The notes under the pieces: model-generated
Database searches by the model: none
What the model was told of the DNA's origin: nothing
What the model saw: only the letters and a program-made list of their open reading frames with translations
Translations under genes and position numbers: made by a program
Assembly: GCA_020525365.1 (NCBI GenBank)
Contig: JAIZOF010000001.1
Location: 1 to 64,000 of the forward strand
Direction of reading: 5' to 3'
Length of the DNA: 64,000 bases
DNA from: Sulfurovum sp.
GTDB taxonomy: Bacteria > Campylobacterota > Campylobacteria > Campylobacterales > Sulfurovaceae
Shown: positions 28,147 to 38,920 of the stretch, piece after piece
Layout of the letters: each line of letters starts with the position of its first letter
Numbering within the stretch: the first letter of the stretch is position 1

Positions 28147-29148
28147 TTATACTTTAAGTTGCTCAATTTTTTTTACAAGATTTACTCTTGTACTCTCTTT
28201 AAGTTCAAACGTAGAACCATATCCTTGCTCAACAAGACACTCATTTATCTCATCAAAAGATTTCTTACCAAGATTCTTAATATTTTTAATATTATTCTCA
28301 CTCATCAACACAAGCTCACCAAGATATTTAATGCCTGCTCTGTCAAGTGAGTTAAATGAACGTGCACTCAAACCAAGAGAATCTACAGTCTGAAGAAATG
28401 GTTTAAGCTCATTATCATCTCCACTTCTTCTTAGGGTTGGTGCAGAAATATCTACATCCAATACACCACCAAAGACAGACAACTGCTTATTCATCACTTC
28501 TAGTGCATTAGTAAATGCCTCTACTGGACCAATCTGCGCATCTGTTTCAATATCAAAAGTAATCTTCTCAAAACTTGGATTATCTTCAACCAAAACTGGG
28601 TCAATCTTATAGTTAGCTTTTCTTACTGGTGTAAAAAAAGCATCTAATGCAATTGCATCAGGTGCCACTTCATCTCTCATCTCCTCACTTGGTACATATC
28701 CAATACCTTTTGCAATAACAACAGTAAAGTTAAGTTCTGCATCCTCATTGAGTGTTGCAAGAGGAAGATTGCCGTTGACTACTTCAATTTGATCATTATT
28801 AAGATCTTGTGCCGTTACTTCCTTGTGTCCAGAAAAACTATATTTTAGCTCTACTCTGTCACTTTCATCTTTAATTTTAAAACGAATATTTTTAAGGTTA
28901 ATAATAAATACAGCTACATCTTCATGCATACCTCTAATGGTATCAAACTCATGTGCCGTACCTTCAATCTTTATAGAAATTGGTGCATACCCAATGGATG
29001 ATCCAAGAATCAAACGTCTGAGTGGATGCGCAAGAGTAACAGCATAGCCACTCTCAAATGGATAGGCAATAATCTCAGCACGGTTTTTGCTAATCTCATT
29101 GACCTCTACCTCTGTCGGCATAAATGGTGCAACTTTAATTTTTCTCAT
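28147..29148 (-). CDS. rpoA: RNA polymerase alpha subunit
   Basis: 333-residue alpha subunit. The N-terminal assembly domain has [14 protein letters not shown] near residue 42, and the C-terminal domain has the helix-hairpin-helix [14 protein letters not shown] used to contact upstream DNA and activators. Complete length. Lies between rpsD and rplQ as in other alpha operons. Confidence 0.97.
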   Translation of the reverse strand: MRKIKVAPFMPTEVEVNEISKNRAEIIAYPFESGYAVTLAHPLRRLILGSSIGYAPISIKIEGTAHEFDTIRGMHEDVAVFIINLKNIRFKIKDESDRVELKYSFSGHKEVTAQDLNNDQIEVVNGNLPLATLNEDAELNFTVVIAKGIGYVPSEEMRDEVAPDAIALDAFFTPVRKANYKIDPVLVEDNPSFEKITFDIETDAQIGPVEAFTNALEVMNKQLSVFGGVLDVDISAPTLRRSGDDNELKPFLQTVDSLGLSARSFNSLDRAGIKYLGELVLMSENNIKNIKNLGKKSFDEINECLVEQGYGSTFELKESTRVNLVKKIEQLKV

Positions 29149-29168
29149 TCACTAGCCTTTGCTTACGA

Positions 29169-29795
29169 TTATTTAGAGTATAGCTCAACGATTAAACGCT
29201 CTTCTACTGGAATTGCAATTTCATCTCTTTCGGGAATTCTTGAAAAGATACCAAAAAGTTTTTCTTTATCAACATCAACCCACTCAACTATACCTGTCTG
29301 ATTTGTTAACTCAATTGCCCTAAGAATCTGTGGATTGTTTTTACTCTTCTCTCTAATCTCAATTTTTTGACCAGATCTAACTCTATAGGAAGGAATATCA
29401 ACACGCTTACCATCAACCAGTATATGACCATGATTGACAAACTGTCTTGCAGATGCCCTTGTTGTTGCAAATCCCATTCTATAGACAACATTATCAAGCC
29501 TCTGCTCAAGTAGTTGTACTAGAATGGCACCCGTGTTACCCTCTTTCCTATTAGCCTCTTTAAAAAGTGTTCTAAACTGTTTTTCAGAAACACCGTACAT
29601 AAATTTTGCTTTCTGTTTTTCTTGGAGCTGAAGCCCATATTCACTAATCTTTGCTCTTCTTTGACCATGTTGCCCAGGTGCATATGGTCTTTTCTCAAGT
29701 GCAGACTTACCAGCAAGTCTTCGCTCACCTTTAAGCCCAAGATCAACACCAAGTCTTCTTTCTAATCTTTCTACCGGACCTCTATATCTTGCCAT
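29169..29795 (-). CDS. rpsD: Ribosomal protein S4
   Basis: 208-residue 30S protein beginning [16 protein letters not shown], with the S4 RNA-binding domain ([16 protein letters not shown]). In many bacteria S4 represses the alpha operon by binding its leader; the long leader before rpmJ (30666-30805) would be the place to look here. No cysteines form a zinc knuckle, so it is the non-zinc type. Confidence 0.97.
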   Translation of the reverse strand: MARYRGPVERLERRLGVDLGLKGERRLAGKSALEKRPYAPGQHGQRRAKISEYGLQLQEKQKAKFMYGVSEKQFRTLFKEANRKEGNTGAILVQLLEQRLDNVVYRMGFATTRASARQFVNHGHILVDGKRVDIPSYRVRSGQKIEIREKSKNNPQILRAIELTNQTGIVEWVDVDKEKLFGIFSRIPERDEIAIPVEERLIVELYSK

Positions 29796-29797
29796 GC

Positions 29798-30172
29798 TTA
29801 TACCCTTCTCTTCTTAGGTGGTCTACAACCATTGTGTGGAAGTGGTGTAATATCCTTAAGGAACGTTACTCTAATTCCCTCTGTCGCACCAATTGCCTTC
29901 ACCGCCGTATCTCTACCAGAACCTGGACCTTGTACTTTAATCCCCACCTCTTTAATACCATGCTCTTTTGCTTTATTCATTGCATCAGCAACTGCCTCAG
30001 TTGCTGCAAAAGGTGTAGATTTCTTGGAGCCCTTAAAGCCAAGTGCTCCTGCAGAACTCCAACAGATAACATTACCCATTTCATCTGTTACAGTAATTAC
30101 TGTATTGTTAAAGGTAGCTGCCACATATACGACACCTTTAGCAATACTCTTTTTTACTTTTTTCTTTGCCAT
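29798..30172 (-). CDS. rpsK: Ribosomal protein S11
   Basis: 124-residue 30S protein with the family ending [19 protein letters not shown]-type tail (here [18 protein letters not shown]). It sits 2 bp before rpsD. Confidence 0.97.
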   Translation of the reverse strand: MAKKKVKKSIAKGVVYVAATFNNTVITVTDEMGNVICWSSAGALGFKGSKKSTPFAATEAVADAMNKAKEHGIKEVGIKVQGPGSGRDTAVKAIGATEGIRVTFLKDITPLPHNGCRPPKKRRV

Positions 30173-30186
30173 ATTCTACTACTCCT

Positions 30187-30549
30187 TTATGCTGCACCGA
30201 CAGTTTTACGCTTACCTTTTCTAGTACGCGCATTTGTCTTTGTTTTTTGCCCACGAACAGGAAGACCTCTTCTGTGTCGAAGTCCTCTATAGTTACCAAG
30301 ATCCATCAATGCTTTAATATCAAGTGTCACTTTTTTACGAAGATCTCCCTCTACCATAACATGCTCTTGGATATCATTACGAATTGTTGCTGCTTCTGCA
30401 TCGGTAAGCTCGTGAACTCTCTTGTCACAACTGATACCTGTTCTATCAAGAATCTGTCTTGACGTTGTCAAACCAATACCATAGATATATGTTAATGCAT
30501 ACTCTATTCTCTTCTTTTGTGGTAAATCAACACCTGCAATACGTGCCAT
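30187..30549 (-). CDS. rpsM: Ribosomal protein S13
   Basis: 120-residue 30S protein beginning [14 protein letters not shown] and ending in the basic [13 protein letters not shown] tail, all typical. It follows rpmJ by 2 bp. Confidence 0.97.
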   Translation of the reverse strand: MARIAGVDLPQKKRIEYALTYIYGIGLTTSRQILDRTGISCDKRVHELTDAEAATIRNDIQEHVMVEGDLRKKVTLDIKALMDLGNYRGLRHRRGLPVRGQKTKTNARTRKGKRKTVGAA

Positions 30550-30551
30550 AC

Positions 30552-30665
30552 TTATCCTTGTCTCTGTTTATGTTTTGGATTTTTACAAATCACGCGTACA
30601 ATTCCTTTGCGCTTAATGATCTTACAATCATCGCACATCTTCTTAACCGATGGTCTAACCTTCAT
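30552..30665 (-). CDS. rpmJ: Ribosomal protein L36
   Basis: 37-residue 50S protein: [19 protein letters not shown] with the zinc ligands CxxC and a later Cys/His ([10 protein letters not shown]). The ATG at 30663-30665 has GGAG about 6 nt upstream. Zinc-binding form. It is the first gene of the alpha-operon part and follows a 249-bp gap with its own promoter. Confidence 0.96.
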   Translation of the reverse strand: MKVRPSVKKMCDDCKIIKRKGIVRVICKNPKHKQRQG

Positions 30666-30817
30666 GGTGACTCCTATAAATTTTTACACCTCTTTTGCGT
30701 GGATATATGAGTTTAAGATATCCAATCCTTGAGTGACCAGTGTAAATCAATCAAAAATTCTTCTCGCAGTTCCCTAGTTAACATACCCTTTGCAGAGTAA
30801 TAGGGACAGGGATTATA
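30666..30817 (-). promoter_or_regulatory. Alpha-operon promoter and ~140-nt leader
   Basis: Minus-strand TATAAT at 30812-30817 predicts a start near 30805, leaving a leader of about 140 nt before rpmJ. The leader contains a hairpin whose arms GGATAT and ATATCC bracket an 11-nt loop (near 30697-30720). The length and structure suggest feedback control of S13-S11-S4-alpha synthesis, but no known leader fold was matched. Confidence 0.5.
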
Positions 30818-30914
30818 CCGAAAAAATTCTGTATTTTTGCTTACGCGTAGATTTTATGTGAAATAGGTTGCCCTTAATTCAAAAAGATATAGTAGTGGAA
30901 TCCTGCCTTTAGCT

Positions 30915-31133
30915 CTATTTATATCTAAATGTAATACGCCCTTTGTCGAGGCTATAAGGGGTGAGCTCAATCTTAACCTTATCTCCTGGAAGGATCTTAA
31001 TATAGTGCATACGCATCTTTCCTGCAATATGACACAAAATAACATGTCCATTATCAAGCTCTACCCTAAATGTTGCATTTGGTAATGCCTCAACCACTTT
31101 ACCATCAATTTCAATTACATCATCTTTTGCCAT
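30915..31133 (-). CDS. infA: Translation initiation factor IF-1
   Basis: 72-residue OB-fold protein beginning [20 protein letters not shown] and ending RITFRYK, standard for IF-1. It lies 18 bp after map and before the 249-bp gap upstream of rpmJ. Confidence 0.97.
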   Translation of the reverse strand: MAKDDVIEIDGKVVEALPNATFRVELDNGHVILCHIAGKMRMHYIKILPGDKVKIELTPYSLDKGRITFRYK

Positions 31134-31151
31134 ACAATTCCTTCTCTTTTC

Positions 31152-31922
31152 TTATATGTCAGAAGCTACTGCTTCAGTCAATATGACTGCCTTGCCATCA
31201 ATCACTGCTACTTGATGCTCATAGTGTGCTGTACGCAATCCATCTTCACTCATAACCGACCACCGATCTTCCATTAGAACTGGATTACCACTCTTTTGAC
31301 AAACCATTGGTTCAAGACAAAAAACCATCCCATTTTTAATCTTGGGACCCTGATTAGGCTTACCTTCAAGATAGTTAGGAATATTGGGCTCATCGTGTGG
31401 CTTAGTACCAATACCATGGCCACAATAATCACGAAGTGGCACAAAGCCTGCACCAACAATATACTCTTCAAGAATTTTAGTTAGCTCCTTAAAACGCATA
31501 CCTGGTCTAATACTATCAATTGCCCAATAAAGTGCACCCTTGGCACAGTCAATCAGTTTCTGATCCTCATTGGATATATCACCAATCGCCATAGTAATTG
31601 CTGCATCCCCAAAATAGCCATCATATTTTGTACCAATATCCAAGCCAAGTATATCACCCTCTTTAACAACCGTATTATCCGGAACACCATGAATACAAAC
31701 CTCATTGAGCGAGGTGCAAACAGAACCAGTAAAACCGTATAATCCCTTAAAGGAAGGGGTTGCACCCTGTTCTCGAATATAAGATTCGCCACATAGATCA
31801 ATCTCTTGCAATGTCATACCAGGTTTAATGGTATTTTGAAGATATTGAAGTGTATTTCCAACAATCTCACCTGCTCTTTTGAGTGTGGCAATCTCATCAG
31901 GTTTTCTAATAGCAATTGCCAC
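31152..31922 (-). CDS. map: Methionine aminopeptidase, type I
   Basis: 256-residue enzyme removing the initiator Met. The five metal ligands are visible: Asp in LGLDIG, Asp in FGDAA, His in CGHGIG, Glu in CLEPMV and Glu in HYEHQV. The start is GTG overlapping the secY stop (TAGTG). The family-typical position is between secY and infA. Confidence 0.96.
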   Translation of the reverse strand: MAIAIRKPDEIATLKRAGEIVGNTLQYLQNTIKPGMTLQEIDLCGESYIREQGATPSFKGLYGFTGSVCTSLNEVCIHGVPDNTVVKEGDILGLDIGTKYDGYFGDAAITMAIGDISNEDQKLIDCAKGALYWAIDSIRPGMRFKELTKILEEYIVGAGFVPLRDYCGHGIGTKPHDEPNIPNYLEGKPNQGPKIKNGMVFCLEPMVCQKSGNPVLMEDRWSVMSEDGLRTAHYEHQVAVIDGKAVILTEAVASDI

Positions 31923-33184
31923 TATAAACCTACATTGCCTAATGTATTATATTGGTTCATCGTACGCTGTGCTTCAATCTTACGCATAGTATCAAGTGCA
32001 ACCTGTACAATAATGAGTACTGAGACCCCACCAAAATAGAAACTTGCTCCCATACCAGAGATAACCGCAAAGGGTACTGTTGAAATAATACCAAGATAAA
32101 CTGCTCCTGAACTAGTTAGACGACTTGCTACTTCATTCAGAAACTCCTTGGTATGCTCGCCCGGTCTAACACCAGGAATAAAACCGCCCTGACGCTTAAG
32201 GTTATCTGCAATATCTTTTGCATTAAATGCGATAGAGGCATAGAAGAATGCAAAAAAGATAACTAAAATAAATGTTGTTATATTAAAGGTAACTCCACCT
32301 GGTGCCAACGTATCAGCAATTGCTGTCAAGTACTTATTGGTACTTGACTGAAGTACCGTAAGTGGAAACATTAGTATTGCTGAAGCAAAAATTGGAGGAA
32401 TTACACCTGAGAGATTAACTTTAATTGGAATATAGTTCATCACTCTTTTGTTCTGATTCTGCATAATTGTTTTACGAGAATAGGAGATTGGCACACGTCT
32501 CTCCCCAAGCTCTACATAGATAATTGCAAGAATTGTAATCAACATAATCACAAGAATACTAAGTACAACAAGGAAATTCATCTCTCCTGCATTTACTGCC
32601 CTAATAGTATTTCCAATTGCAGAAGGAAGCCCAGAAACAATACCAGCAAAGATAATAAGGGAGATACCATTACCAATACCCTTCTGTGTAATCTGTTCAC
32701 CAATCCACATCAATAACATTGTTCCTGTCAACATGGAAAAGGTTGTCAATACTGTAAATAACATTGGGTCAACCATTACTGCACTTTGCCCTGCACGTCC
32801 TGTCATACCTTGAAGCCCCATAGAAACACCAATAGCCTGAACAACCGTAATGAAGATAGTAAAGTAACGAATAATTTGCATATATTTCTGCATACCATCA
32901 CGCTCTTTTTTCATTTGTCCAAGTGCAGGGAAGGTAGCTGCAAGAAGCTCCATAACAATGGAAGCTGTAATATAAGGCATAATACCAAGGGAGATAATAC
33001 TTAGACGAGAAACTGCATTTCCAGAGAACATATTCATCATCCCAAGGGCATTGTTTGAATTATTATCAAAGAACTCTTTAATAACACCTAAATCAACACC
33101 AGGTGTAGGAATATAGGCTAAAACTCTGTACGCAAAAAGAAATCCTAATGTAATTAGGATTTTTTGAGTTAAGGCATTACCCAT
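31922..33184 (-). CDS. secY: Protein translocase subunit SecY
   Basis: 420-residue channel subunit of the Sec translocon, with 10 hydrophobic segments, YIPTPGVDL in the first loop and GERRVPISYSRK in the middle cytoplasmic loop. Complete length. It lies 2 bp after rplO. Confidence 0.97.
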   Translation of the reverse strand: MGNALTQKILITLGFLFAYRVLAYIPTPGVDLGVIKEFFDNNSNNALGMMNMFSGNAVSRLSIISLGIMPYITASIVMELLAATFPALGQMKKERDGMQKYMQIIRYFTIFITVVQAIGVSMGLQGMTGRAGQSAVMVDPMLFTVLTTFSMLTGTMLLMWIGEQITQKGIGNGISLIIFAGIVSGLPSAIGNTIRAVNAGEMNFLVVLSILVIMLITILAIIYVELGERRVPISYSRKTIMQNQNKRVMNYIPIKVNLSGVIPPIFASAILMFPLTVLQSSTNKYLTAIADTLAPGGVTFNITTFILVIFFAFFYASIAFNAKDIADNLKRQGGFIPGVRPGEHTKEFLNEVASRLTSSGAVYLGIISTVPFAVISGMGASFYFGGVSVLIIVQVALDTMRKIEAQRTMNQYNTLGNVGL

Positions 33185-33186
33185 AA

Positions 33187-33585
33187 TTATTTTCCACTTG
33201 TTGTAATAGTGTTATCTTTAATCTTGCTAGCAAGATCTTTGGCAGATGCACCAATAAGCTTAACTCTTTTAACAGTTTTCTGAAGCTTATGGACTGACTT
33301 AATACTCTCAAGTGTAATCTCATCAAGTTCTGCAACTACTTTAATCTTCTCAACATTAATCACATATGGTTTCTCTACTTTAGAAGTAAAACCAATTTTT
33401 GGTAACCTCTTTTGAAGTGGCATCTGACCACCCTCAAAACCCCTTTTTTTACTATAACCTGATCTTGCTTTCTGACCTTTATTACCACGACCTGCCGTCT
33501 TGCCTGTTCCTGAGCCCTGTCCACGACCTACTCTTTTTCTATTACGAGTAGAACCTGGTGCGGGCTGTAAGTTATGTAGACCCAT
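33187..33585 (-). CDS. rplO: Ribosomal protein L15
   Basis: 132-residue 50S protein. The start is the ATG at 33583-33585, with AAGGGG upstream; it begins [12 protein letters not shown], and a longer frame would add 15 extra residues. The Gly/Lys/Arg-rich N-terminus ([17 protein letters not shown]) is typical. No rpmD lies between rpsE and this gene, as usual for Campylobacterota. Confidence 0.95.
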   Translation of the reverse strand: MGLHNLQPAPGSTRNRKRVGRGQGSGTGKTAGRGNKGQKARSGYSKKRGFEGGQMPLQKRLPKIGFTSKVEKPYVINVEKIKVVAELDEITLESIKSVHKLQKTVKRVKLIGASAKDLASKIKDNTITTSGK

Positions 33586-33595
33586 ACTATACCCC

Positions 33596-34045
33596 TTACG
33601 CTTTGATTCTATTAAGTGCTTGAATAGCACATCTTACCAAGTTATTTGGATTGTTAGAACCGATAGATTTGCAAAGCACATCTTGTACACCTGCAAGCTC
33701 AAGTACTGGACGAGCAGCACCACCGGCAATAACCCCTGTACCTTCACTCGCTGGCCTAAGCACAATTCTACTTGCATTAAATTTGTGCTCAATATCGTGA
33801 GCAATGGTAGTTCCCTTAATGTTGATCTTTACAAGATTTTTATGTGCATCATCAACTGCTTTTTTGATTGCATCAGGAACTTCTTTGGCTTTACCAAATC
33901 CATACCCAACAGTCCCTTTTTTATCACCAATAACAACAAGTGCAGTAAATCTAAAGCGTCTACCACCCTTAACAACCTTGGTAACACGACCGATATTAAC
34001 AATAACTTCTTCAAACTCTTTTTCAATCTCTTGATTTTCCATCAT
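33596..34045 (-). CDS. rpsE: Ribosomal protein S5
   Basis: 149-residue 30S protein with the S5 signature [19 protein letters not shown] and the later [18 protein letters not shown]. It sits 10 bp before rplO. Confidence 0.97.
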   Translation of the reverse strand: MMENQEIEKEFEEVIVNIGRVTKVVKGGRRFRFTALVVIGDKKGTVGYGFGKAKEVPDAIKKAVDDAHKNLVKINIKGTTIAHDIEHKFNASRIVLRPASEGTGVIAGGAARPVLELAGVQDVLCKSIGSNNPNNLVRCAIQALNRIKA

Positions 34046-34051
34046 GTTTCC

Positions 34052-34408
34052 TTAAAACTTAATTCCAGCTTCTCTAAGACCATCTGCAAATGCAGCAACA
34101 ACACCATGATAAAGATAACCATTTCTGTCAAAGACTACAGTCTTAATCTTATTAGAGGTAAGGCTCTTAGCCATCTCAGCAGCTACTTTCTTTACATCTT
34201 CTCTGTTAGACTTAAGACCAAGTTTACACCCATCTACTGCTGCAAGTGTTACACCCGCATTATCATCAATCGCCTGTGCATAAAAATGTTTATTAGACTT
34301 ATAGATAGTCAATCTTGGAATCTCTACTGTTCCAAAAATCTTGCCTCTTACCCTTGCTTTTCTTTGAGCACGAAGTTTATTTTTTCTTTTTTGAACACTT
34401 TTTAACAT
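34052..34408 (-). CDS. rplR: Ribosomal protein L18
   Basis: 118-residue 5S-rRNA-binding protein, with basic N-terminus [16 protein letters not shown] and the ending LREAGIKF. It sits 6 bp before rpsE. Confidence 0.97.
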   Translation of the reverse strand: MLKSVQKRKNKLRAQRKARVRGKIFGTVEIPRLTIYKSNKHFYAQAIDDNAGVTLAAVDGCKLGLKSNREDVKKVAAEMAKSLTSNKIKTVVFDRNGYLYHGVVAAFADGLREAGIKF

Positions 34409-34419
34409 ACTATTGCCCC

Positions 34420-34956
34420 TTACTTACCAGCTGCTTTACCAGCTTTTCTGATGATCACTTCATCTGTATACTTCACACCTTTTCCTTTGTAAGGCTCAGG
34501 TGGTCTAAACGCTCTAATCTCTGCTGCAGCCTGACCTACCACCTGCTTATCAGTACCGGAGATAGTAATAATATTCTTATCAACCTTCACTTCAAGACCT
34601 TCAGGGATATCATAATTAATATCATGGGAGAATCCAAGCTGAAGATTGAGTACCTTGCCCTGCACTGCTGCCCTATAACCTACACCATTAATTTCTAGAG
34701 ATTTTGTAAATCCTTTATCAAGGCCCATAATGATATTATTAAAAAGTGCTCTATAAGTACCCCAGTAGGCTGCTGATTGCTTATCCTCACCTTTTCTGGT
34801 AAAACTTACTTCATTTCCTTCAATACTCATATCAACACGTCCATGTGTCTCAAGTCTCTTCTCAAGATTGCCTTTCTTAGCCACGAGAGTTGTACCATCG
34901 AGAGATACTTCAATACCACTAGCGATAGTGACTGGTCTTTTTCCTATTCTTGACAT
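34420..34956 (-). CDS. rplF: Ribosomal protein L6
   Basis: 178-residue 50S protein beginning MSRIGKRPV, with the C-terminal signature [11 protein letters not shown]. It sits 11 bp before rplR. Confidence 0.97.
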   Translation of the reverse strand: MSRIGKRPVTIASGIEVSLDGTTLVAKKGNLEKRLETHGRVDMSIEGNEVSFTRKGEDKQSAAYWGTYRALFNNIIMGLDKGFTKSLEINGVGYRAAVQGKVLNLQLGFSHDINYDIPEGLEVKVDKNIITISGTDKQVVGQAAAEIRAFRPPEPYKGKGVKYTDEVIIRKAGKAAGK

Positions 34957-34966
34957 TCTTGTCTCC

Positions 34967-35362
34967 TTACCAAATACTACAGATTACTTCGCCACCGATA
35001 CCGCGTTTATATGCTTCATCATTGGCAAGTACGCCCTGGCTTGTTGAAACAACCAGTGTGCCGTAACCATTTTTAAATGTTCTAATCATATCCTTGCCCT
35101 GATGAACACGTCTACCAGGCTTGGAGATCTTTTTGATTTCACTAATAACACTTCTGTCATTGTCATCATATTTCAATACCACCTTAATGGTCTTCTTGTT
35201 CCCATCTTCTTTCACTTTATAACTCTCAAGGTATCCTTTTTCTACAAAGATTTTTACAGTTGCCTCAATTGTGTTGGAGTGAAGAAGTGTTGTTACATCT
35301 AGTCTTCTTTGAGCAGCATTTCTGATACGAGTCAGAGAGTCTGCAATAATATCTGTCATCAT
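34967..35362 (-). CDS. rpsH: Ribosomal protein S8
   Basis: 131-residue 30S protein with DSLTRIRNA near the start and the signature [20 protein letters not shown] at the end. Two Met codons in a row begin the frame; either could start it. Confidence 0.97.
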   Translation of the reverse strand: MMTDIIADSLTRIRNAAQRRLDVTTLLHSNTIEATVKIFVEKGYLESYKVKEDGNKKTIKVVLKYDDNDRSVISEIKKISKPGRRVHQGKDMIRTFKNGYGTLVVSTSQGVLANDEAYKRGIGGEVICSIW

Positions 35363-35374
35363 CTTTTCTTCTCC

Positions 35375-35560
35375 TTACCAGCTTGCTTTTCGCATACCAG
35401 GAATAAGGCCTTCATTGGCCATCTTTCTCAAACATACACGACACAGACCAAAATCTCTATAGACAGAGTGAGGTCTTCCGCAAATGTTACATCTTGTATA
35501 TGCCTGAACAGCAAACTTAGGTTTTCTCTTCTGCTTTGCAATCATTGATTTCTTAGCCAT
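35375..35560 (-). CDS. rpsN: Ribosomal protein S14, zinc-binding type
   Basis: 61-residue short S14 with the zinc ligands in CNICGRP and CRVCLRK. Its start overlaps the rplE stop by one base. Confidence 0.96.
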   Translation of the reverse strand: MAKKSMIAKQKRKPKFAVQAYTRCNICGRPHSVYRDFGLCRVCLRKMANEGLIPGMRKASW

Positions 35561-36105
35561 TAGTTTCTCCCTTTAGCAAAAGGCATACCAAGTTTTTCTA
35601 AAAGGGTAAATGCCTCTTTATCATCTTCAGTACTTGTGACGATAGTAATGTTCATACCATGTGTCTTGATAATGCTATCAAAATCAACTTCTGGAAACAT
35701 TAGTTGCTCCTGAAGACCAAAGTTGTAGTTACCACGACCATCAAAACCTTTTCTTGATACACCTCTAAAGTCTTTCACTCTTGGTAGGGCAATAGAGACT
35801 AACTTATCAAAGAAGTTATACATATTCTCACCTCTAAGTGTTACTCTAATACCAGAAGGTGCACCCTCTCTTGCCTTAAAACCTGCAACAGATTTTTTGG
35901 CATTAACAATGACTGCTTTTTGTCCCGCAATCAAAGAGATAGTATCTGCCATATTGGCAATAAGTTTGGAGTCTGTTCCCTCCTTACCTGCACCTACAGA
36001 AATTACAATCTTTTCAAGCTTAGGTGTCTGCATCGAGTTTTTAATCTCACACTCTTTACGAAGTGTAGGTACGATGTCATTGTACTTTTGCTTCATTCTA
36101 CTCAT
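35560..36105 (-). CDS. rplE: Ribosomal protein L5
   Basis: 181-residue 5S-rRNA-binding protein, with [11 protein letters not shown] and the loop [18 protein letters not shown]; it ends in LLEKLGMPF. It sits 4 bp after rplX. Confidence 0.97.
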   Translation of the reverse strand: MSRMKQKYNDIVPTLRKECEIKNSMQTPKLEKIVISVGAGKEGTDSKLIANMADTISLIAGQKAVIVNAKKSVAGFKAREGAPSGIRVTLRGENMYNFFDKLVSIALPRVKDFRGVSRKGFDGRGNYNFGLQEQLMFPEVDFDSIIKTHGMNITIVTSTEDDKEAFTLLEKLGMPFAKGRN

Positions 36106-36109
36106 AGGA

Positions 36110-36358
36110 TTAGCCCTCTACTTTTTTTACATTGGAGATATGAATTGGCATCTCTTTGTTGACAAATCCACCCTCTTTATTCTGTTCACTTGGCTTAATG
36201 GCTTTTTTTACCATCTTGCAACCTGAAACGATCACTGCATCTTTTTTTATTAGTGCCTGAAGAACTTCTCCAGTCTTGCCTTTATCATCACCAGCGATGA
36301 TCATTACCTGATCACCTTTTTTGATTTTAAGTTTTTTATTTTTAGTTATTTTGGCCAT
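36110..36358 (-). CDS. rplX: Ribosomal protein L24
   Basis: 82-residue KOW-domain protein. The start at 36356-36358 is chosen because GGAGGT lies 6 nt upstream; the ATG two codons earlier would be too close to it. It overlaps the rplN stop by one base. Confidence 0.95.
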   Translation of the reverse strand: MAKITKNKKLKIKKGDQVMIIAGDDKGKTGEVLQALIKKDAVIVSGCKMVKKAIKPSEQNKEGGFVNKEMPIHISNVKKVEG

Positions 36359-36726
36359 TACCATACCTCCGGTGCAAGGGATACAATCTTCATAAATCCC
36401 GCATATCTTGTTTCACGACTAACAGGACCAAATATACGTGTACCAATAGGCTCTTTCTTATCATCAATAATAACTGCTGCATTATCATCAAATCTAATGA
36501 GTGATCCATTCTCTCTTTGGATCTCTTTTTTTGTTCTCACAACAACTGCCCTGACAACCTTACCTTTTTTTACTTTTCCAGTAGGGAGTGCTTTCTTAAC
36601 AGAGGCGACAATAACATCACCCACAGAAGCATACCTCCTTTTAGATCCGCCAAGAACCTTAATACACATAATCTCTTTTGCTCCAGAGTTGTCTGCAACA
36701 TTCAATCTAGTAAATCCTTGGATCAT
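36358..36726 (-). CDS. rplN: Ribosomal protein L14
   Basis: 122-residue 50S protein beginning [18 protein letters not shown], with the usual IFGPVSRE near the end. It overlaps rpsQ and rplX by one base each. Confidence 0.97.
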   Translation of the reverse strand: MIQGFTRLNVADNSGAKEIMCIKVLGGSKRRYASVGDVIVASVKKALPTGKVKKGKVVRAVVVRTKKEIQRENGSLIRFDDNAAVIIDDKKEPIGTRIFGPVSRETRYAGFMKIVSLAPEVW

Positions 36727-36974
36727 TACACCTCTCCTCTCTTCACAATCTCAAGAAGTCTGAAACTTTTTGTCTTGGAGAGTGGTCTGCATTCAATTGC
36801 TGTAATCGTATCTCCAATATTGATATCATTCTTCTCATCATGAACAAGATATTTCTTAAATCTTTTTACTGTCTTGTGATATCTTGGATGGAGTACGCGT
36901 CTCTCAACCAGTACGGTTGCTGTCTTCTCTCCAGCCTTTTTAATCACAGTTCCTTGTATTTGTCTTTTTGGCAT
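36726..36974 (-). CDS. rpsQ: Ribosomal protein S17
   Basis: 82-residue 30S protein. The start is at 36972-36974 with AAGGGG upstream; the longer frame adds nine residues not found in the family. Signature: [14 protein letters not shown]. Confidence 0.95.
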   Translation of the reverse strand: MPKRQIQGTVIKKAGEKTATVLVERRVLHPRYHKTVKRFKKYLVHDEKNDINIGDTITAIECRPLSKTKSFRLLEIVKRGEV

Positions 36975-36984
36975 CAATGACCCC

Positions 36985-37176
36985 TTACTTCGATCTTGCA
37001 ACAGTTAGTGCTGTTTGGATTCTAGCGATATCTTTTTTCGCTATTCTCAACTCTGAAGTGTTTGTTAACTGCATAGTCTTCTGCTTTGCATTCAGTGTAA
37101 ACAATTCAAATTTCTTCTCTTTGAGCATCGCTTCAAGTTCTGCAATACTTTTATCTTTCATATCAATATATTTCAT
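36985..37176 (-). CDS. rpmC: Ribosomal protein L29
   Basis: 63-residue helical 50S protein with [18 protein letters not shown] and the [12 protein letters not shown] signature. Its start lies 14 bp inside the end of rplP. Confidence 0.95.
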   Translation of the reverse strand: MKYIDMKDKSIAELEAMLKEKKFELFTLNAKQKTMQLTNTSELRIAKKDIARIQTALTVARSK

Positions 37177-37588
37177 TACTGTCCTTTGAAGTGATAATTT
37201 TGCACTTAAATGGCAGCTTATGGATTGCTAGTGTTAATGCTTCTCTTGCAAGAGACTCCCCAACGCCTGCCATTTCAAAAATAATTCTTCCAGGCTTGAT
37301 ATTCATAACCCATCTATCAACAGCACCTTTACCTTTACCCATTCTTGTCTCAAGAGGTTTGGCCGTTAAAGGTTTGTCTGGAAATACACGAATCCATGTC
37401 TTACCAGTTCTGTTAATTCTTCTTGTCATTGTAATACGTGCTGCTTCAATCTGGCGAGAATCAATTCTTCCAGCCTCTACCGCTTTGATTGCAATATCAC
37501 CAAACTCAATCTTATTACCACGGAAGGATTTACCACGGTTACGACCCTTCTGTTGCTTTCTCCATTTGGTTCTTTTAGGCATCAACAT
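37163..37588 (-). CDS. rplP: Ribosomal protein L16
   Basis: 141-residue 50S protein beginning [25 protein letters not shown] lies 7 nt before this ATG, which supports the first Met over the one two codons later. Confidence 0.97.
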   Translation of the reverse strand: MLMPKRTKWRKQQKGRNRGKSFRGNKIEFGDIAIKAVEAGRIDSRQIEAARITMTRRINRTGKTWIRVFPDKPLTAKPLETRMGKGKGAVDRWVMNIKPGRIIFEMAGVGESLAREALTLAIHKLPFKCKIITSKDSNEIY

Positions 37589-37590
37589 AA

Positions 37591-38289
37591 CTATTCACCT
37601 CTTCTTCTAGATGGTCTTCTGCCACCTTTTTTCTCTTCTTTTGGCTCAGCTTGAATACCCTTTGCAAGTACTTCACCTTTGAATATCCACACCTTGATCC
37701 CAATAATCCCATATGTAGTTTGTGCTTCTGCAAAACCATAGTCTATCTTTGCTCTAAGTGTATGTAGAGGTACACGACCTTCAAGATACCACTCAGTTCT
37801 TGCCATTTCTGCACCACCAAGTCTACCTGCTACAGAGACTTTAATCCCTTTTGCTCCTGACTTAAGTGCACCCTGAATTGCTTTTTTCATTGCACGCCTA
37901 AAAGCAACACGACGCTCAAGCTGTGTTGCAATATTCTCTGCTACAAGCTGACCAGAAGCTTGAGGACGTTTCTCCTCTTTGATATTGATAGCAATCTCTT
38001 TTCCAAGCATTTTTGTTAATGTCTTTTTAAGCTGCTCAATATCAGCACCTTTCTTTCCAATGATAATACCTGGACGTGCAGTAACAATGTTAATTCTCAG
38101 TTTTTTAACTGTTCTTTCAATGATCATATTAGAAACACCTGCATAGAAAAGCTCTTTTTTCAGGAACTTTCTAATCTTATAGTCTTCTGCAATGAAATCA
38201 GCTGCTCTTGTTTTTGCAGGAAACCATCTTGATTCCCAGTTTCGGTTGATTCCTAATCTAAGACCTATTGGATTGACTTTTTGACCCAT
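37591..38289 (-). CDS. rpsC: Ribosomal protein S3
   Basis: 232-residue 30S protein. The start at 38287-38289 gives the canonical [13 protein letters not shown], with GGAGG 8 nt upstream. The KH domain has [14 protein letters not shown]. The C-terminus is a basic Arg/Lys tail. Confidence 0.97.
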   Translation of the reverse strand: MGQKVNPIGLRLGINRNWESRWFPAKTRAADFIAEDYKIRKFLKKELFYAGVSNMIIERTVKKLRINIVTARPGIIIGKKGADIEQLKKTLTKMLGKEIAINIKEEKRPQASGQLVAENIATQLERRVAFRRAMKKAIQGALKSGAKGIKVSVAGRLGGAEMARTEWYLEGRVPLHTLRAKIDYGFAEAQTTYGIIGIKVWIFKGEVLAKGIQAEPKEEKKGGRRPSRRRGE

Positions 38290-38290
38290 A

Positions 38291-38629
38291 TTATGCGTCC
38301 TCCCCATCTTTTTTCGCTGGACCAACTTCTACAAGAATGTGTGCTGTTGGTTTCAAGATTCTTGACGCAGTACCCCTTGCTCTAGGTCTCCATCTTTTCA
38401 TGACCGCTGCCTTATCAACTCTGCATGAAGTAATCTCTACCTCTTCTGGATCATAATTACCATTGGCTACGGCCGAAGCAATCACTTTAGAAATAATACC
38501 TGCTGCCTTATTTGGCATAAACTCCAAAGATGCTAGTGCAAGTTCTGCACTCATTCCTTGTACTTCCCTTGCAACTAGTCTCGCTTTTGTAGGTGAGACT
38601 CTTACAAATTTTAATAGTGCTCTACTCAT
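38291..38629 (-). CDS. rplV: Ribosomal protein L22
   Basis: 112-residue 50S protein. The start at 38627-38629 gives [18 protein letters not shown] and lies 1 bp after the rpsS stop. The signature [13 protein letters not shown] is near the end. A longer frame running into rpsS is not supported. Confidence 0.96.
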   Translation of the reverse strand: MSRALLKFVRVSPTKARLVAREVQGMSAELALASLEFMPNKAAGIISKVIASAVANGNYDPEEVEITSCRVDKAAVMKRWRPRARGTASRILKPTAHILVEVGPAKKDGEDA

Positions 38630-38630
38630 C

Positions 38631-38909
38631 TTACCCCACCTTCTTCTGAACAGAGCCTTTATGACCCTTAAAAGTTCTTGTTGGTGCAAATTCACCAAGC
38701 TTGTAACCTACATGGTTTTCAGTAATAAACACAGGTACAAACTGTCGTCCATTATGCACATTGATTGTCAAGCCAATAAACTCTGGGAAGATTACAGATC
38801 TTCTTGACCAAGTCTTAATTGGCTTGGTAGAATTCTCTTCTTTTGCCTTAAGTACTTTTTTCATTAGATGACCATCGATGAATGGACCTTTTTTTAACGA
38901 TCTTGCCAT
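38631..38909 (-). CDS. rpsS: Ribosomal protein S19
   Basis: 92-residue 30S protein beginning [12 protein letters not shown], with the signature [18 protein letters not shown]. Confidence 0.97.
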   Translation of the reverse strand: MARSLKKGPFIDGHLMKKVLKAKEENSTKPIKTWSRRSVIFPEFIGLTINVHNGRQFVPVFITENHVGYKLGEFAPTRTFKGHKGSVQKKVG

Positions 38910-38920
38910 ATCTTAGCCCC

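Noticed and set aside
30666-30914. Known metabolite riboswitch before rpmJ
   Set aside because: No recognised riboswitch core; the neighbouring genes are ribosomal, so protein feedback is more likely.
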